This document shows, piece by piece, positions 51,438-52,074 of a stretch of DNA of 52,074 nucleotides (position 1 is the first letter of the stretch; each line of letters begins with the position of its first letter). The notes beneath the pieces are model-generated. The model saw only the letters and a program-made list of their open reading frames with translations, did not search any database and had not been told where the DNA came from. The DNA is from an uncultured Rhodospirillales bacterium (GTDB lineage: Bacteria > Pseudomonadota > Alphaproteobacteria > Reyranellales > Reyranellaceae). The stretch is from assembly GCA_902825855.1 (NCBI GenBank), contig CADECW010000033.1, forward strand, positions 1-52,074, given 5' to 3'. Made by a program: the position numbers and the translations under genes.

Positions 51438-51665
51438 TCACTTCGTCTCTTTGATCACCGTGCATTCGAACGTCGAGCCGGCATTGACGAAGCCCTGGCC
51501 CTTGCACGCATTCTGCCCCTTGCAGGCCGACGAGGCGGTCTTGCAGGCGCTCTGGCCCTTGCAGGCATTGGCACCAGAGCACACCACGTCAGCGCGGGCG
51601 GCAGCGGCAAAGGTGCTGACGGCGAAAACGGCGGCGGCGGTAGCGAGAGCGGTACGTTTGGTCAT
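51438..51665 (-). CDS. Bufferin-like (BufA2-type) periplasmic peptide
   Basis: A 75-residue precursor with a Sec signal ending AAARA. The mature peptide has CSGANACKGQSACKTASSAC and KGQNACKGQGF, the repeated C-K-G-Q/ACK pattern of BufA2-type copper/metal-buffering peptides. These are usually encoded with a BufB (DUF692) and BufC maturation pair, not visible here. AGGAG about nine bases before the ATG. Confidence 0.7.
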   Translation of the reverse strand: MTKRTALATAAAVFAVSTFAAAARADVVCSGANACKGQSACKTASSACKGQNACKGQGFVNAGSTFECTVIKETK

Positions 51666-51940
51666 TGTCGGATCTCCTGGTGTGCGATGAGAGCGGACCC
51701 AGAATGACGTGCAGCGAGCGCCTGTTCTGTGAGCCCGTTCACACTTCTCGCGGTTTATGTTCGGGCGAGGAGTTCAGGCCAAGCTGGTCGGGCCGGCAGC
51801 TTCGCCACGAACGGCGCGCTGACACGGCAGCGGCGGCCGATCTCCGTGATCGCCGCGGGTTGACGAGTTGCGATGCCGCGCCCAAGGCCCGTCGCAAGGG
51901 ATTCTGGGCTCATTGGTTGGGCCCGCGTAAGAGGGCGGCA

Positions 51941-52074
51941 ATGGCCGCAGAAAAAGACTATGACGCGACCCTAAGGCAGATCGCCGAGCAGGAGAGGCAG
52001 ATCGCGCGGCAAAGGCAGATCGTCGAAGGGCTTCAGGCTGAGGGGATAGCGAGCCAACAGGCTCAGCAGTTGCT
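51941..52074 (+). CDS. Coiled-coil protein, 3' end beyond window
   Basis: Starts MAAEKDYDATLRQIAEQERQ with GAGGG five bases upstream and continues RQRQIVEGLQAEGIASQQAQ to the window end. It is a helix like those of small rhizobial proteins with I-x-x-x-E-x-x-I heptads. Partial, so family uncertain. Confidence 0.55.
   Translation, partial: MAAEKDYDATLRQIAEQERQIARQRQIVEGLQAEGIASQQAQQL

Noticed and set aside
31771..52074. Attachment-site duplicate of the tRNA-Thr 3' end
   Set aside because: I could not find a copy of the T-arm/acceptor sequence in the rest of the window, and no integrase gene is present.

Overview
The window is a high-GC alphaproteobacterial chromosome segment. The order ribF - ileS - lspA - DUF3035 lipoprotein - two M16 peptidases - mutL, the N-terminal-nucleophile-free MutL with an endonuclease motif (no MutH needed), the Bug-type periplasmic receptor and the many acyl-CoA and tRNA-modification genes all fit Rhodospirillales or relatives. 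A Reyranella-like genome would be my first guess, but no 16S or other decisive marker is present.

Region 1 (1-31.3 kb) is ordinary, tightly packed core genome. Most neighbours overlap by 1-4 bases (ATGA, GTGA, TGATG, and one apparent CTGA). Blocks are: an acyl-CoA-associated phosphotransferase pair and a MaoC hydratase; ribF; ileS-lspA-bamF-like-M16-M16; mutL; a minus-strand RNA-modification block (rsmD, RluB-type pseudouridine synthase, histidine phosphatase, glutamine amidotransferase); two acyl-CoA dehydrogenases; tadA; queF-queG (queuosine); an adrenodoxin-reductase-type FprA; an oligopeptide-type binding protein; a lactonase-like metallo-hydrolase; and a minus-strand catabolic block (hydroxyacid dehydrogenase, glutathione transferase, Bug receptor, Asp/Glu racemase-like protein, LctP permease). 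In front of ileS lies a compact attenuator-like leader: promoter, a 15-codon peptide with tandem Ile codons, and a terminator hairpin that begins two bases after the Ile codons.

Region 2 (31.3-52 kb) starts at a tRNA-Thr(CGU) gene and has the character of an accessory, heavily rearranged island: lower and uneven GC, long non-coding stretches, and many gene fragments. A frameshifted LigD-type ATP-dependent DNA ligase follows the tRNA, and three further pieces of the same ligase are scattered to 50.7 kb. An HNH endonuclease gene is intact at 39.6 kb, and a second copy is split into halves 2.4 kb apart. There are also DUF5681 fragments, an IS5-type transposase remnant, an ABC_sub_bind remnant and several repeated segments. 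Intact cargo includes two paralogous peptidoglycan-binding-like proteins (one in an operon with a metzincin-type protease), two SAM methyltransferases preceded by the same repeat, a third Rossmann methyltransferase-like protein, an 844-residue FG-GAP repeat protein, an M15/SH3 cell-wall hydrolase, an alpha/beta hydrolase, a DUF4189 protein and a bufferin-like metallophore peptide.

Several genes shorter than 60 codons are visible by eye, with good ribosome binding sites: tandem cysteine-rich proteins next to the tRNA, a 27-residue secreted Cys-Cys peptide with its own terminator, and three small membrane proteins. No CRISPR array, rRNA, integrase or complete insertion sequence was seen.
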